Assembly: GCA_016858145.1 (NCBI GenBank)
Contig: JAEHOE010000051.1
Location: 310,001-374,000, forward strand
Origin: Edaphochlamys debaryana
Taxonomy: Eukaryota; Chlorophyta; Chlorophyceae; Chlamydomonadales
Direction: 5' to 3'
Length of the DNA: 64,000 nucleotides
Notes under the pieces: model-generated
What the model saw: only the letters and a program-made list of their open reading frames with translations
Database searches by the model: none
What the model was told of the DNA's origin: nothing
Shown: in pieces, positions 47,201 through 55,601 of the stretch
Layout of the letters: each line of letters opens with the position of its first letter
How positions within the stretch are numbered: position 1 is the first letter of the stretch
Position numbers and translations under genes: made by a program

Positions 47201-50200
47201 ACGGGCGCTGCTATGATCGATGACACATGTCCTTGCATCTTCCTCCATCCTTGCAGGGTGAGCTACTCCAGAGAGGGCGCATGGCGACAACATTTCCGTG
47301 CTAGGCGTGCGGTGGCTAGCGGGACTCATTAATGAGTCAATATTGGCGCTGAGCTAGCTGAGCTAGCTGAGCTAGCATCAGCTAGCGGCGGGACGCTCAG
47401 GTCATCATCAAGGACGCTCAGGGCTTGCGCAGAAATCGAGTTGCGGATGCGTCGTGCCCTCCCCCGTGCTTGCAGGCTGAAGAACACAACGACTCCGTCC
47501 ATTCTTGTCCCCGAGCGTCTCTTTGGCGGCGTCGGCCAGGGCATCTTCGTCCGCATCACCGCGTGCCCGCCCCGGCCGCCCTCGCCGCCAGCACCCATCG
47601 GCAACCCGCCGTCGATGCCGCAGCCCCCGCGGCCCCCGCCTGCGCCAACGCCCCCCGTGCCACCGGCGCCGCCACCCATTCAGTTCCCAAGTAAGCCAGC
47701 AGCTGCAGATCTAAGCGTTTGCATTTACACGCTCGACACGCACCGTGCGTAAATGCGCCATGCAGGACTTCCCCCCTTGCATGGAAGCCTGCCCTACTGG
47801 CCCCGACCTTCGGCCCCCCCCGCCCCCTGCTCTATCTGCCACACGTGCAGGCTCTCCCCTAAGCCAGGCGGCGATTGTCGCTCCGTGCAGTGGTGTGAGG
47901 GCCGAGGGCTGCGCGGCCCGCTGCGGCCTCTTTGCGACGAACGACGGCTCCGTAGACGCCTGCAGCGGTGAGGCCGCCACGCACCTGCCTCTCTGGCAAG
48001 GGTGGCGTCGACCTGGGGCAAGGGTTTGGGCATGGGTCTGAGGTGGAAGCGCTGGCCCCACAGACCTACCTACCTCACAGACATACAGACCTCTGCAGGC
48101 CCTAGCCGCCACGCACTCAGACCACACACATTGCCGCCTGCCCAGCACATTCATTCCCGCCCTCCCTCCATCGCCGTTCTCCCTACGTTCGCAGGCCTTT
48201 CCTCTCCCAACGGCTCCTACTTCCTTCAGCTCCACACCAATGGATCTTTTGCGCTCTACCAGCAAGGGACGCCGCCCGTTGTGATCTGGGCCATGGCGCC
48301 CGTGTTTCCCGGCTTATACGACGTGTCCGTACAGATCTCGATCGGCGGATACTGGATGTGAGATCTAAGCCCATGCAACAAGCTCAACATTCCCGTGCTT
48401 CGCATACAAAGGCAGCCCTCCCACCTGCCCGTCGTACGTCGCGTGCAGAATGTACGCCACAATCCCTGGCGTTGCTGGCACTTCGCTTCTGACAACGTCA
48501 TTTGGCGGTCCAGGACCCGCCATTGGCCTCCAGTCTTTCTTTGCGTTTCACGGCGACTCACAGGGCACCTATGCGCCGTACTCCCTGTCGGTGACCGATG
48601 CGGGGATGGCAGTACTTCGCAATTCGTACAACGTCACAACATGGGCGGCCTGGGGCGCCCCCGGGTATAACCGTGAGTCACGCGCATGGGGTGGTTGGCA
48701 GTACTGATCAGATGCGATGGGCGGCACCATGACGAACGGCGGGCGGGACGCGGGAGGTGGACAGGGGCCCTAGACTGGCATGCAATGCGCTGTCCGCTCG
48801 CTGCTTATGTTGCAACGCGCTGTCCGCTCGCTGCCCGCAGCCGAACCGCTCACCATCCAGCCGGGTCAGACCTGCAGCGCTGACACCATGCCAGGCTGCG
48901 GCGCACGCTGCGGCCTGTACCCTTCAGCCTACAACACCAACCCAGAAGAAGCGTGCAACACCCTCTGGTCTCCCAGCCGTACGGCCAAGCTGGTGGTCAG
49001 GACCGACGGCCGGATGCAGGTGGTGCTGGTCAGCAGCAACGCGGTCGTCCTGACGGGTGGCATAACGCTCACGGTTCCCTCCAAAGTGAGGCTTGTGCTG
49101 GAGCCCACTGGAGTTGTCAACCTGATGGGGGCTGGGCTCCTGGTGTTTTTCGGCGTGAGGTGAGCGAATGCCGTGTATGCTCTAGACAACACTTTGGGTT
49201 AAAAGGATGCACATGGGTCTGCCTTCAGTTGTCGCAATCAGTGTTGCTATCATAGTTACAAAGTTACCGAAAAGTTCTGGCAGAATGTAATATTTCCGCC
49301 CCAAAGAACGCAAAAGTTCTGCCCGCCACGGAACATTTTGCCTCCGCAAGGCCCCAATAATGTTCTGGCCCAGGGCCCGTGACTTGGCAGTGTGGGATGC
49401 TCTGCGGGGTGTAGGAGGCCAAGCCAGGGCCTGCCAGGGGTGGGCAGCTGAGGTGACGGGGCGCAGGGGGGGCGGGAGGGGCAGGTGTGACCAGGGCCCC
49501 ACCACCGCCGCATCGAAACTCTCTGGGGGCCCGCCGGAAGGTGTTCTGGCCGTAACATTTTGACCCCTAGCGGCGAGAAAGTTCTGTCCGCCACGTAACA
49601 TTCTTGCCCAGCCGGCCAGGAAATAAAGTTCTGGGATTTCAGAAACCTTCGCCACGGAAGATAGCAACACTGGTCGCAATTGGCCGCCCCTTGCCTCACC
49701 CTCCGTGCATACCGGGCCCACCGGCGGCGCTTGTCCTCCCTGCCCCGTGCGTGTGCTCCTGCCGTGTTCAGGTGGAAATCGGCCTCGAATGGTGTCAACT
49801 ACGCAGCGAACCAGGTGTGCCGTGTACGCCGTGCGCACGGCACGCGTGCGTCCTACATGGGCTAAGGGCGGCGGCCGCCTGAGGGACACAGGAGCACGTC
49901 TTGCCGGGGCCCGGTTCAGCTCATGACTCATCCACTGACTATCTCCCAACTCCCAACCCGCAGGGCTCTGCAAACGCGCCCTACACCCTGACCCTGCAAG
50001 ACAATGGAAGGCTGCAGCTGAGGAACAAGATGGGCAACGTGGCGTGGGAGTCGTTTGCGTCCGCAGGTAAGAGAAGCAGGGCGCTCCGCCGGAGTGGGTT
50101 CCGCGGTGCGGAGTACCCGCTTTGGTCCATGCTTGCAACCGCCCCTGCCTAATTTGGGCACGGCCGCTTGACAATCCACTGCGATTTCTGGTGGCCCTGT

Positions 50201-50734
50201 AACCCCCGGTAGTTACCGATAGCTATGAACCTCAGCCGTGCTCTGCACGGGCGGCACGGATTGGGCGTCGGGCTGAGCAACTAAAGGGGGGCTCTGACGG
50301 ACCAGTAAGGACGTAACCCCGGTAGGTAACCCGCTATGAACCTTGGCCGTGCCTTGCATCCCTCTGCCATCCTCATTACCCCTGCAGCCGCCAAGAGTGG
50401 CGATGGGCTGGGCGAGGCGCCGTACTCCCCAAGCCTTGAGACCGCAGTGTCCCCGGCTGCTGGAGAGGGGAGTTCTGCCTCCGGTGGGCCCTCCAGCGCG
50501 CCGGCTGCCACTGGGCCTTCCCAGGATCCCAGCCCGGCGCAGCCCGAGGGGCCAACCGGCACCGGAGGTTCGCCCACTGGTGGAAGGCACCATGCTAGCC
50601 ACAACTCGGCCGCGATTGTGGGAGGCTGTGTGGCGGCTGCTGCTGTCTGTGTCATTGCTTTGATGGCGGCGATTGTGGTGGTTCGGAGGCGCAGGCAGAA
50701 TGGGTTGGGGCTGTCGAGGGTGGCACCTGCGTAA
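36541..50734 (+). CDS. Multi-exon lectin-module/PAN/Pro-rich type-I membrane protein
   Basis: At least 24 exons, about 1,490 residues. Order: signal peptide; cysteine (RCGL) plus bulb-lectin-like modules; Pro-rich rod; PAN-like domain; more lectin modules; one transmembrane helix; tail RRRRQNGLGLSRVAPA. Exons: 36541-36646, 37021-37195, 37604-37799, 37914-38018, 38125-38255, 38569-38706, 38824-38952, 39316-39423, 39595-39676, 39905-39977, 44482-44566 (or from 44451), 44663-45085, 45481-46531, 46808-46941, 47077-47095, 47257, 47476-47690, 47851-47967, 48195-48357, 48449-48672, 48841-49159, 49772-49814, 49964-50066, 50388-50734. Phases close except exon 10 to 11, so an exon may be missing in that 4.5-kb intron. 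One-base frame breaks occur in exons 2, 7 and 13, and a TAG in exon 13. The family fits cell-surface glycan binding in a walled alga; ligand unknown. Confidence 0.72.
38569..39977 (+). other. Lectin gene: second module (exons 6-10)
   Basis: Exon 6 carries NPDTCAMRCGLYQSS and ends in SRCN. Exon 7 opens LYSSNKNYVLKLQADGNVV, the closest match to the bulb-lectin mannose motif QxDxNxVxY (Q, D, N and V kept; Tyr not). Near 38903 one base seems to be missing, since the expected KTALWASGTSAVNASG lies in the next frame up to the donor at 38953. Exons 8-10 continue with FTLDNTGDHGWEIWG, TWRSSFYPSNGRS and TVRDDGDAVLLN...VWSTQ. All junctions between exons 5 and 10 keep phase. Confidence 0.62.
41389..41459. 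other. Pair of perfect palindromes with core GGGCTAGCCC
   Basis: GTGTGGGCTAGCCCACAC at 41389-41406 and GAGGGGCTAGCCCCTC at 41444-41459 are both perfect. They are separated by a CACC-rich/GGTGG-rich stretch that is itself partly self-complementary. Three stem-forming units in 71 bp suggest the end of a small element or a structured intron site. No function is assigned. Confidence 0.6.
42361..44041. repeat. 93-bp minisatellite, 18 units, intronic
   Basis: Tandem 93-bp units span this stretch, for example with GGTGGTACCCGTCTCTGG at unit starts. Unit types differ in the segment after GTCTCT (TCCTCCCCAC, TCCTCCACAC, or TGCGCCACAC) and at AGCAGCGG versus AGCATTGG. The types recur roughly every four units, about 372 bp. 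The length is a multiple of 3 and the unit lacks stop triplets on both strands, so all six frames are open for over 570 codons. It lies inside the intron before exon 11. Confidence 0.95.
44451..46531 (+). other. Lectin gene: third module and Pro-rich rod (exons 11-13)
   Basis: Exon 11 reads ATGCTLRCGLFASL...DDGYCN. If it starts at 44451 it also supplies LCSHRATGC, matching the extra cysteine of other modules. Exon 12 (44663-45085) reads RLWSPTRRYALTLEADGRL and runs for 141 residues. Exon 13 is a Pro/Ser/Ala rod (PPSPP, PPPSPQP) like hydroxyproline-rich rods of volvocine wall proteins. Its first frame has a TAG at 45543-45545, and the Pro-rich reading shifts by one base near the C runs at 45879-45891. 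It ends SPPMPG with a donor at 46532. Confidence 0.6.
46808..47690 (+). other. Lectin gene: PAN-like domain (exons 14-17)
   Basis: Exon 14 reads CTVSVPGFSFVQGMD...ACFANCSCM and exon 15 adds GYNTNG. With a one-base exon at 47257 the reading continues W-LKNTTTPSILVPE and ends GQGIFVRITAC, followed by PPRPPSPP. The spacing of cysteines and the motif C-x-G-[FY]-N-T-N-G-W match PAN/apple-like domains of algal extracellular proteins. Disulfide pairs are inferred only from the family. The domain sits between two Pro-rich stretches. Confidence 0.6.
47257..47257 (+). other. Candidate single-nucleotide exon (G)
   Basis: Exon 15 ends ...AATGGAT at 47095 before GTGAGC. Exon 17 starts GCTGAAG at 47476 after TTGCAG. 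Joined directly they give GGA TGC TGA, a stop. Between them, 47251-47263 reads TTGCAG-G-GTGAGC, a good acceptor and donor around one G. Including that G gives GGA TGG CTG AAG, the expected Gly-Trp-Leu-Lys, and opens the frame to the end of exon 17. Other acceptors upstream of 47476 were checked by eye and run into stops. Confidence 0.5.
47851..48672 (+). other. Lectin gene: fourth module (exons 18-20)
   Basis: Exon 18 reads APCSGVRAEGCAARCGLFAT...DACS. Exon 19 reads LSSPNGSYFLQLHTNGSFALYQQG and ends GGYWM. Exon 20 reads ATIPGVAGTSLLTTSFGG... and LSVTDAGMAVLRN, ending APGYN. All three junctions keep phase, and donors and acceptors are regular (GTGAGG, GTGAGA, GTGAGT; GCAG). The cysteine pattern C-x7-C-x3-C-G is the same as in exon 21. 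Confidence 0.68.
48841..50734 (+). other. Lectin gene: fifth module, stalk, membrane anchor (exons 21-24)
   Basis: Exon 21 reads IQPGQTCSADTMPGCGARCG with the lectin strand (LVVRTDGRMQVVLVSS) in the same exon, the only module in which no intron separates them. A 30-bp duplication (48781-48834) lies just before its acceptor. Exons 22-23 add WKSASNGVNYAANQ and LTLQDNGRLQLRNKMGNVAW. Exon 24 is a Ser/Pro/Gly stalk, then a hydrophobic helix AAIVGGCVAAAAVCVIALMA with AIVVV, stop-transfer RRRR and the stop at 50732-50734. Confidence 0.68.
49239..49672. mobile_element. hAT-type non-autonomous element 1 (intronic)
   Basis: The 434-bp element has perfect 13-bp terminal inverted repeats CAGTGTTGCTATC, flanked by the perfect 8-bp duplication GTCGCAAT (49231-49238 and 49673-49680). 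8-bp target duplications and CAG-type ends are typical of hAT transposons. There is no transposase frame. Inside, AAGTTCTG and GTTCTG(C/T)CCGCCACG recur (near 49313 and 49571). It sits in the intron between exons 21 and 22, so splicing would remove it. Confidence 0.85.
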
Positions 50735-51395
50735 GCGGCGACAGGGCCGGTTTCTTCTTCACCATTGCTTGGCTTCATTGCTGCTACGGCAGTTACGATC
50801 ACGCAACCCCGCCCACCAGCAGGGCTACAACTGTGCCAGACACATTGCTTTAAGATTCATTGCGGTTGAGTGCTGGAAGAGGCACTGTCCTGCCGAAGAG
50901 GCTGCCGCTGCTGCACGAACACGTCCTTCTGGTCCCTGTGCGTGACGTGCGTGACGTTTGAAACCTTGGAGAGCCGAGGCACGCGCTCTTCTCATCTTTA
51001 ACCCTTCTGATCGGTGCGTCTTCCGTATCTATGTGTTTTGTGTCACTATGTGTGCTCGCCAGATCGAGCTTTGAGCAGGTCCAGGGCCGATGCATGTAGT
51101 CCTCCTCCTCCTCCCGTTCGGAATGCCGTGGCCCCACCGATGGCTGGTGATTAAGCTACGTGCCTAGACGCCCCAAACCCTCAGCCTGTGTACTCTCTCT
51201 CTCTCTACCGCTAGGGTTTGCGTCACCTTCTGTGCTGGGCCTAGTTGTCGTTTAGGGTTTATGCCCTCGTCTAGAAGGCCAACGCCCCCTCATCTATCTG
51301 TGTATCTCACTTTGAAGTCTATCTCGAGGGTCGAGGGTGCACACCCAGAGTCACCTCAGGGTTGTCATCATGTAACTCCTCTACTGCTACCGGTA
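50735..51395 (+). promoter_or_regulatory. 3' untranslated region of the lectin gene, TGTAA signal
   Basis: No open gene lies between the stop and the second hAT-type element. TGTAA, the usual polyadenylation signal of volvocine algae, occurs at 51371-51375, about 15-20 bp before the element's insertion site. The region also contains a (TC)n run near 51190 and TTTAGGGTTT near 51252, too short to be telomeric. The 3' end is inferred from these signals only. Confidence 0.45.
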
Positions 51396-51883
51396 CAGTG
51401 TTGCTATCTTCCTGGAGCGGAGTCGACTGACCCGTCGACTCCTTGGGCATTGCGGGCCCAAAGAGTCGACTTTGCGGAGTCGATTAAAGCGGCTCCGCCG
51501 CCCCCCGTAGTCCCCCGGCCGGCTCCGGGCGTCGGCGCCGAGCCGCAAGTGTAACCCTCACAGAATTGTCGCTCTGTCCGCACAGCAAGCTCGTCCCAGG
51601 TACGGCACGTCGTCGCTCCCCGCCCGCCCCCTGCGTTGCCCCCTCACTGCCCTTGCGCTCCCTACACGTCCCCTCCCGCTCCGTGCCCTGAGACGACGCG
51701 TGGGACACGCTCCAACCCCTCGCTCCCCGCCCGCCCCCTGCGATCCCTGTCGACTAACATGAGGTCCAGCGAAGCGGTAGTCGATTTGTATGGACTATTC
51801 CCCGGCCAAAGACGCATGAGTCGGCAAAGCCGTCGACTAACCATCCCAAATCAGAACTGTTAGTCGATAAGATAGCAACACTG
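51396..51883. mobile_element. hAT-type non-autonomous element 2
   Basis: The 488-bp element has the same 13-bp ends CAGTGTTGCTATC and GATAGCAACACTG as element 1. It is flanked by 8-bp duplications TACCGGTA (51388-51395) and TACTGGTA (51884-51891), differing at one base. Near both ends it carries several copies of AGTCGACT/AGTCGATT, likely subterminal transposase-binding motifs. The interior differs from element 1 and encodes no transposase. The mutated duplication suggests it is older than element 1. Confidence 0.85.
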
Positions 51884-51891
51884 TACTGGTA

Positions 51892-53648
51892 GCAAAGGAC
51901 CTCAGGCCCCGTGAAGCCAACCCCCGCCGCTGCGCGCTGCCACCTGCTGGCTGGAGGCTGCTAGGCCCTAGGCGGATATGCTAGCTGTCTGCCCCGTTTT
52001 GTCGAGCTGCTAGATCCCCAGTGCAATTTATGTCGGCCACACGGCTGGGGCCTACCTGTTGGATGGCAGACCCCTTCATCAGGGCCACAAAGCTTGCGCC
52101 ACTCTCTGTCATGCCTTACAACGCGTACACAGGATGACGATAACGGAGGCACTAGCAGCAGACTCTCACACAACCTCTCACGCCTGACAATGACGACTCC
52201 ATTCTGTACGCCTGCCGCTCGATGGCTGCATGGGACGCAGCGGCCCAAAACTTGGGCGTGTGGAGAAGCCCGTCCCATCCGCAGGGGCATCGTGCGCGTG
52301 CCACCTCCTGCTCACTCAGCAGCCGCAATACGGGCAGCAAAGAGGTTCCCGGCTTATTGTTCACCAGCACCTAGATGACACACGACAGTCCACACAGACA
52401 GAACGATCAGCGCAATTGAAGCGCAGAAGCAGGAGCCTCGCAGTGGCAAAGAATGATGAGGCACGCACGTCGCTCCACGGCACACGGCACGCGGTCAACT
52501 GCGCCCGGGCTTGACCACACTCACCTCGGGGCTCAAACGCACCTCGGGGCTCGAGCTCCGGGCACAAAGGCACACACACACGCAGAGAAGCCATACCGCG
52601 TCACACCGCAGGCGTACCAACGCTGAATGCGCGTTGGTCAATGTCAAAGCTCCAGCGCCCGACCCTGGAAACCGTCGGGTGGGCCTCTGGAGCGCCTCAC
52701 GCAACAAGCTGTCCCGCACCACAGGAGTAGCGCCTGCAATGCTGCGCCCACCTTCCGCCCAGCTCCACAGGATACCGTCAACACACCCCGGCTCAATCAC
52801 TCAATAACACGCGAAGGCGAGGGCCAAGCAATGCGGCCCTTGGCGCCCGCTCAGGCCCAGCCCTCATCCCCCTCAGATTTTGCCCTCCACTCCTGCAGCG
52901 TGCGCGCATCTCTCTGAAGAGCTTGACTGCCAGCCTCCAGTGGCACTTCGGCCAAAGTTTCAGTTTGGTCCATCTACTTCCGATTGACCCGACCTCCGTC
53001 ACCCGATCAATGCGTCTGGAGTGGATAAGCGAGTTCCCTCCCTCGTCAGTCCTTCTCACCGGTCTGACGCCTGGCACCCTCCGCGCCCTGTCAAGTGATT
53101 CTGCGCGCTCCGCTCTCCCAATGCCTGTTGTTGTCTTCTTCACACCACACCTCGCTAAGCACAAACAGCCGGGCACACACCGCCGGCTTTGTTTCAGCGC
53201 GGCCCCAAGTCGTCAAAACGGCTCCGCGCGGCTGCGCGCACGGCCCATGCGCCTCCAAGCCTACCCCGCATCTTCGCAACCAGATCATTACCCCGCCCCG
53301 CCGTGCTCCGGCCTCCAAGCCAAACGTGCGGCACGCGCACCCAACCCGACCTGTGGCCGGCCCAGCCATGACACCGCCCAGCAGGCCCCGCCTCACATCC
53401 GCTCTGATCACTCGGGTTCGCCACCAAAGCGCACCTGAAACTGCACAGCCCCAGGGTCCCCGGCCCACGGGCTCCACCGTCCTGTCCCCTCCACGTAAAG
53501 AGACACGTGTCATCCCCCACTCGCACGTCGTCCCTCGGTTCACTCGGCTTCGCTCTGCGTTTCCATGTGACAGCCCTCTTCCGTCCGCTCTGTACATGTG
53601 GAGCTCTAGAGCCCATCCCCTCACATGGCAGGCAGCCCAAACCCGCCC
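51892..53648. other. Intergenic region between convergent genes
   Basis: No supported gene is seen; open frames of up to 185 codons show no motif and overlap on both strands. The 3' ends of both genes face this stretch. On the minus strand TGTAA (TTACA on plus near 52114) is the nearest candidate polyadenylation signal seen for the lipase, giving a long trailer of about 1.5 kb if used. Confidence 0.4.
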
Positions 53649-55564
53649 CTAAGACATAAGGGGCATTGACAGGCTCCCGCCGCCGCTGTGGGAGCGGTCC
53701 GACGGCGCCGCCGGCAGGCCGCCGCCGCCGCCACTCACTCCGCTGGGTCCCTGCTCTGGCGGCGGCTCCCCGTCACGCATGACCGTGTCAACTCCACTCG
53801 CCGCTTGCCCCTCTGGCCCGCTCCCTCCCTGCCCCTGCCCCTGCGCCGTCGCCGCCGTCGCCGCCACCGCCGCCGCCGCCTGCTCCTGCCGCGACCGCAG
53901 CTGGTTCTCCGCCGCCGCCGCCGCCGCGTAGCCCTTGGCCAGCTGCCTCAGCCGCTGGAAGTAGGCATCCGGCAGGTGGTCGGTGACGCACGAGGGAATG
54001 AGCGCCATGCGCTCAAACACCTCCCGGTCAGCCTCCACCATGTACAGCCACTCGCCGCCGCCGGCGGCGGCGCCGCCGGCAGCTGCGGCGGCGGCGGCGG
54101 CTGCGTCCCCCGCAGCGGCGCCGCCAGCAGCACTCGCGCCCGCGGCGGCGGCGATGGCGGCGGCGGGGCCGTCGGCGCTGCCGCTGGAGCGGCGGCTGCC
54201 GCCGCCGCCGCTGGCGCTGCCGTCGAGGTCGGGCTCGGAGGCGCCGCCGCCGGTCAGCAGTCCCATGGAGGTGACGGAGGGCAGTCCGGGCGCTTGGCGC
54301 AGCATCGTCTCCACCCCCGACTTGATTCGCTTCAGGCTCTCCCGCACGCGGGCCGTGAAGGGCGTGGCAGGGCCGGCGCTGCCGCCGGCGTTCTCGCCCG
54401 AGGACGTGCCCTGGTCGACGCTGCTCCTGGGCTCGCGGCTCGACGGCGGGCTGCCGCCGCCGCCGCCGCCGCCGAGGCTGGCAGCGCGCTGCATGCCCCA
54501 GCTCGCCACGCGGCCCAGGGCCCCGCTGGAGGGGCGGACCATGATGGGCGGCGATCCAGGTCCGGGCGAACAACCGGAGCCGAGGGCGGAGGCGGCGGCG
54601 GCGGCCTGGGTTGCGGGGGCGGCGGCGGCCGAGGGTCCGGCGTCGCAGTCCCCCGTCGGCGGGGCGCCGGAGAAGCTGACGCGGGGGCGCTTGGCGCCGG
54701 AGCAGGGGCCGCTGGGAGGCGCCTGCACCCCCGCCGCCTGCTGTAGGGCCGACACCCCGGCTCCCACGCCCGCTCCTACGCCGACCCCGACCCCGGCCCC
54801 TACGCCCGCACCCGCACCGGGCGCACCCCCGCCCGCGCCCAAGCCGGCGCCCAGCCCGGCCCCTACGGCGGCGCCAACGCCGGCCCCTGCTCCAACTGTG
54901 GAAGAGCTAGAGCCTGCCTTGCGGGGTTTACCGCTGCCGGAGGCTGACGGAACCACCAGGCCGGATACGAGATCCGAGACGAGGGAGAGATCCAGCAGGC
55001 TGTACGGCTCGGCGCAGCCAGATCCGTCTGAGGATTCAGATCCAGGCGGCGGCGGGCTGCCACGAGATCCACGTGATCCGCGGGATCCGTCGTCCGTGGC
55101 GCGGCGGATGGCCGCTTCCGCTCCGCCGTCCGTGGCGGCGCCAGAGGCGGCGGCGACGGCGGCGGCAGCCGCCGACTGGCCGCCGACGATGGTGGCGGCG
55201 GCGGCGGTCTCCAGCGGCGATGCGTGGGCGACGGCGGCGGCGGCGGCCATGCCTGCCTTGGCACGAAGATGCTCCGGCAGCGACGATTGGTCTTCCGCCA
55301 CGATCCAGAGCACACGGCCTGGAGGGTACAGCTCCTTGTCGGCCGAGTGGGCGTAGTGGGGTAGCGCCTCGCCCGCGCCGCCGCTGCCGGAGCGGTCCGC
55401 GGCGGCGCCGCCAGCGCCCGCCGCCGCCGCCGCGGCGCCGCCGTCGGCGGCGCCGTCAGCGTTGTCAGCGCCGAGCTCGGGTAGGTCGTTGTTGGGAGCG
55501 CTGCGGCTGGGGCGGTGCCGCGTGCTGTTGCGGCCGCTGCTTGCGCCGCTGCCGCCGCCGCCGT

Positions 55565-55601
<37 letters not shown>

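Noticed and set aside
51205..51265. Telomere-like CTAGGGTTT and TTTAGGGTTT
   Set aside because: Only single copies are present; the volvocine telomere repeat is TTTTAGGG in long tandem arrays, which are absent here.
51892..53648. Additional small genes between the two gene 3' ends
   Set aside because: Frames of up to 185 codons overlap on both strands, with no start context, domain or splice signals supporting one of them.
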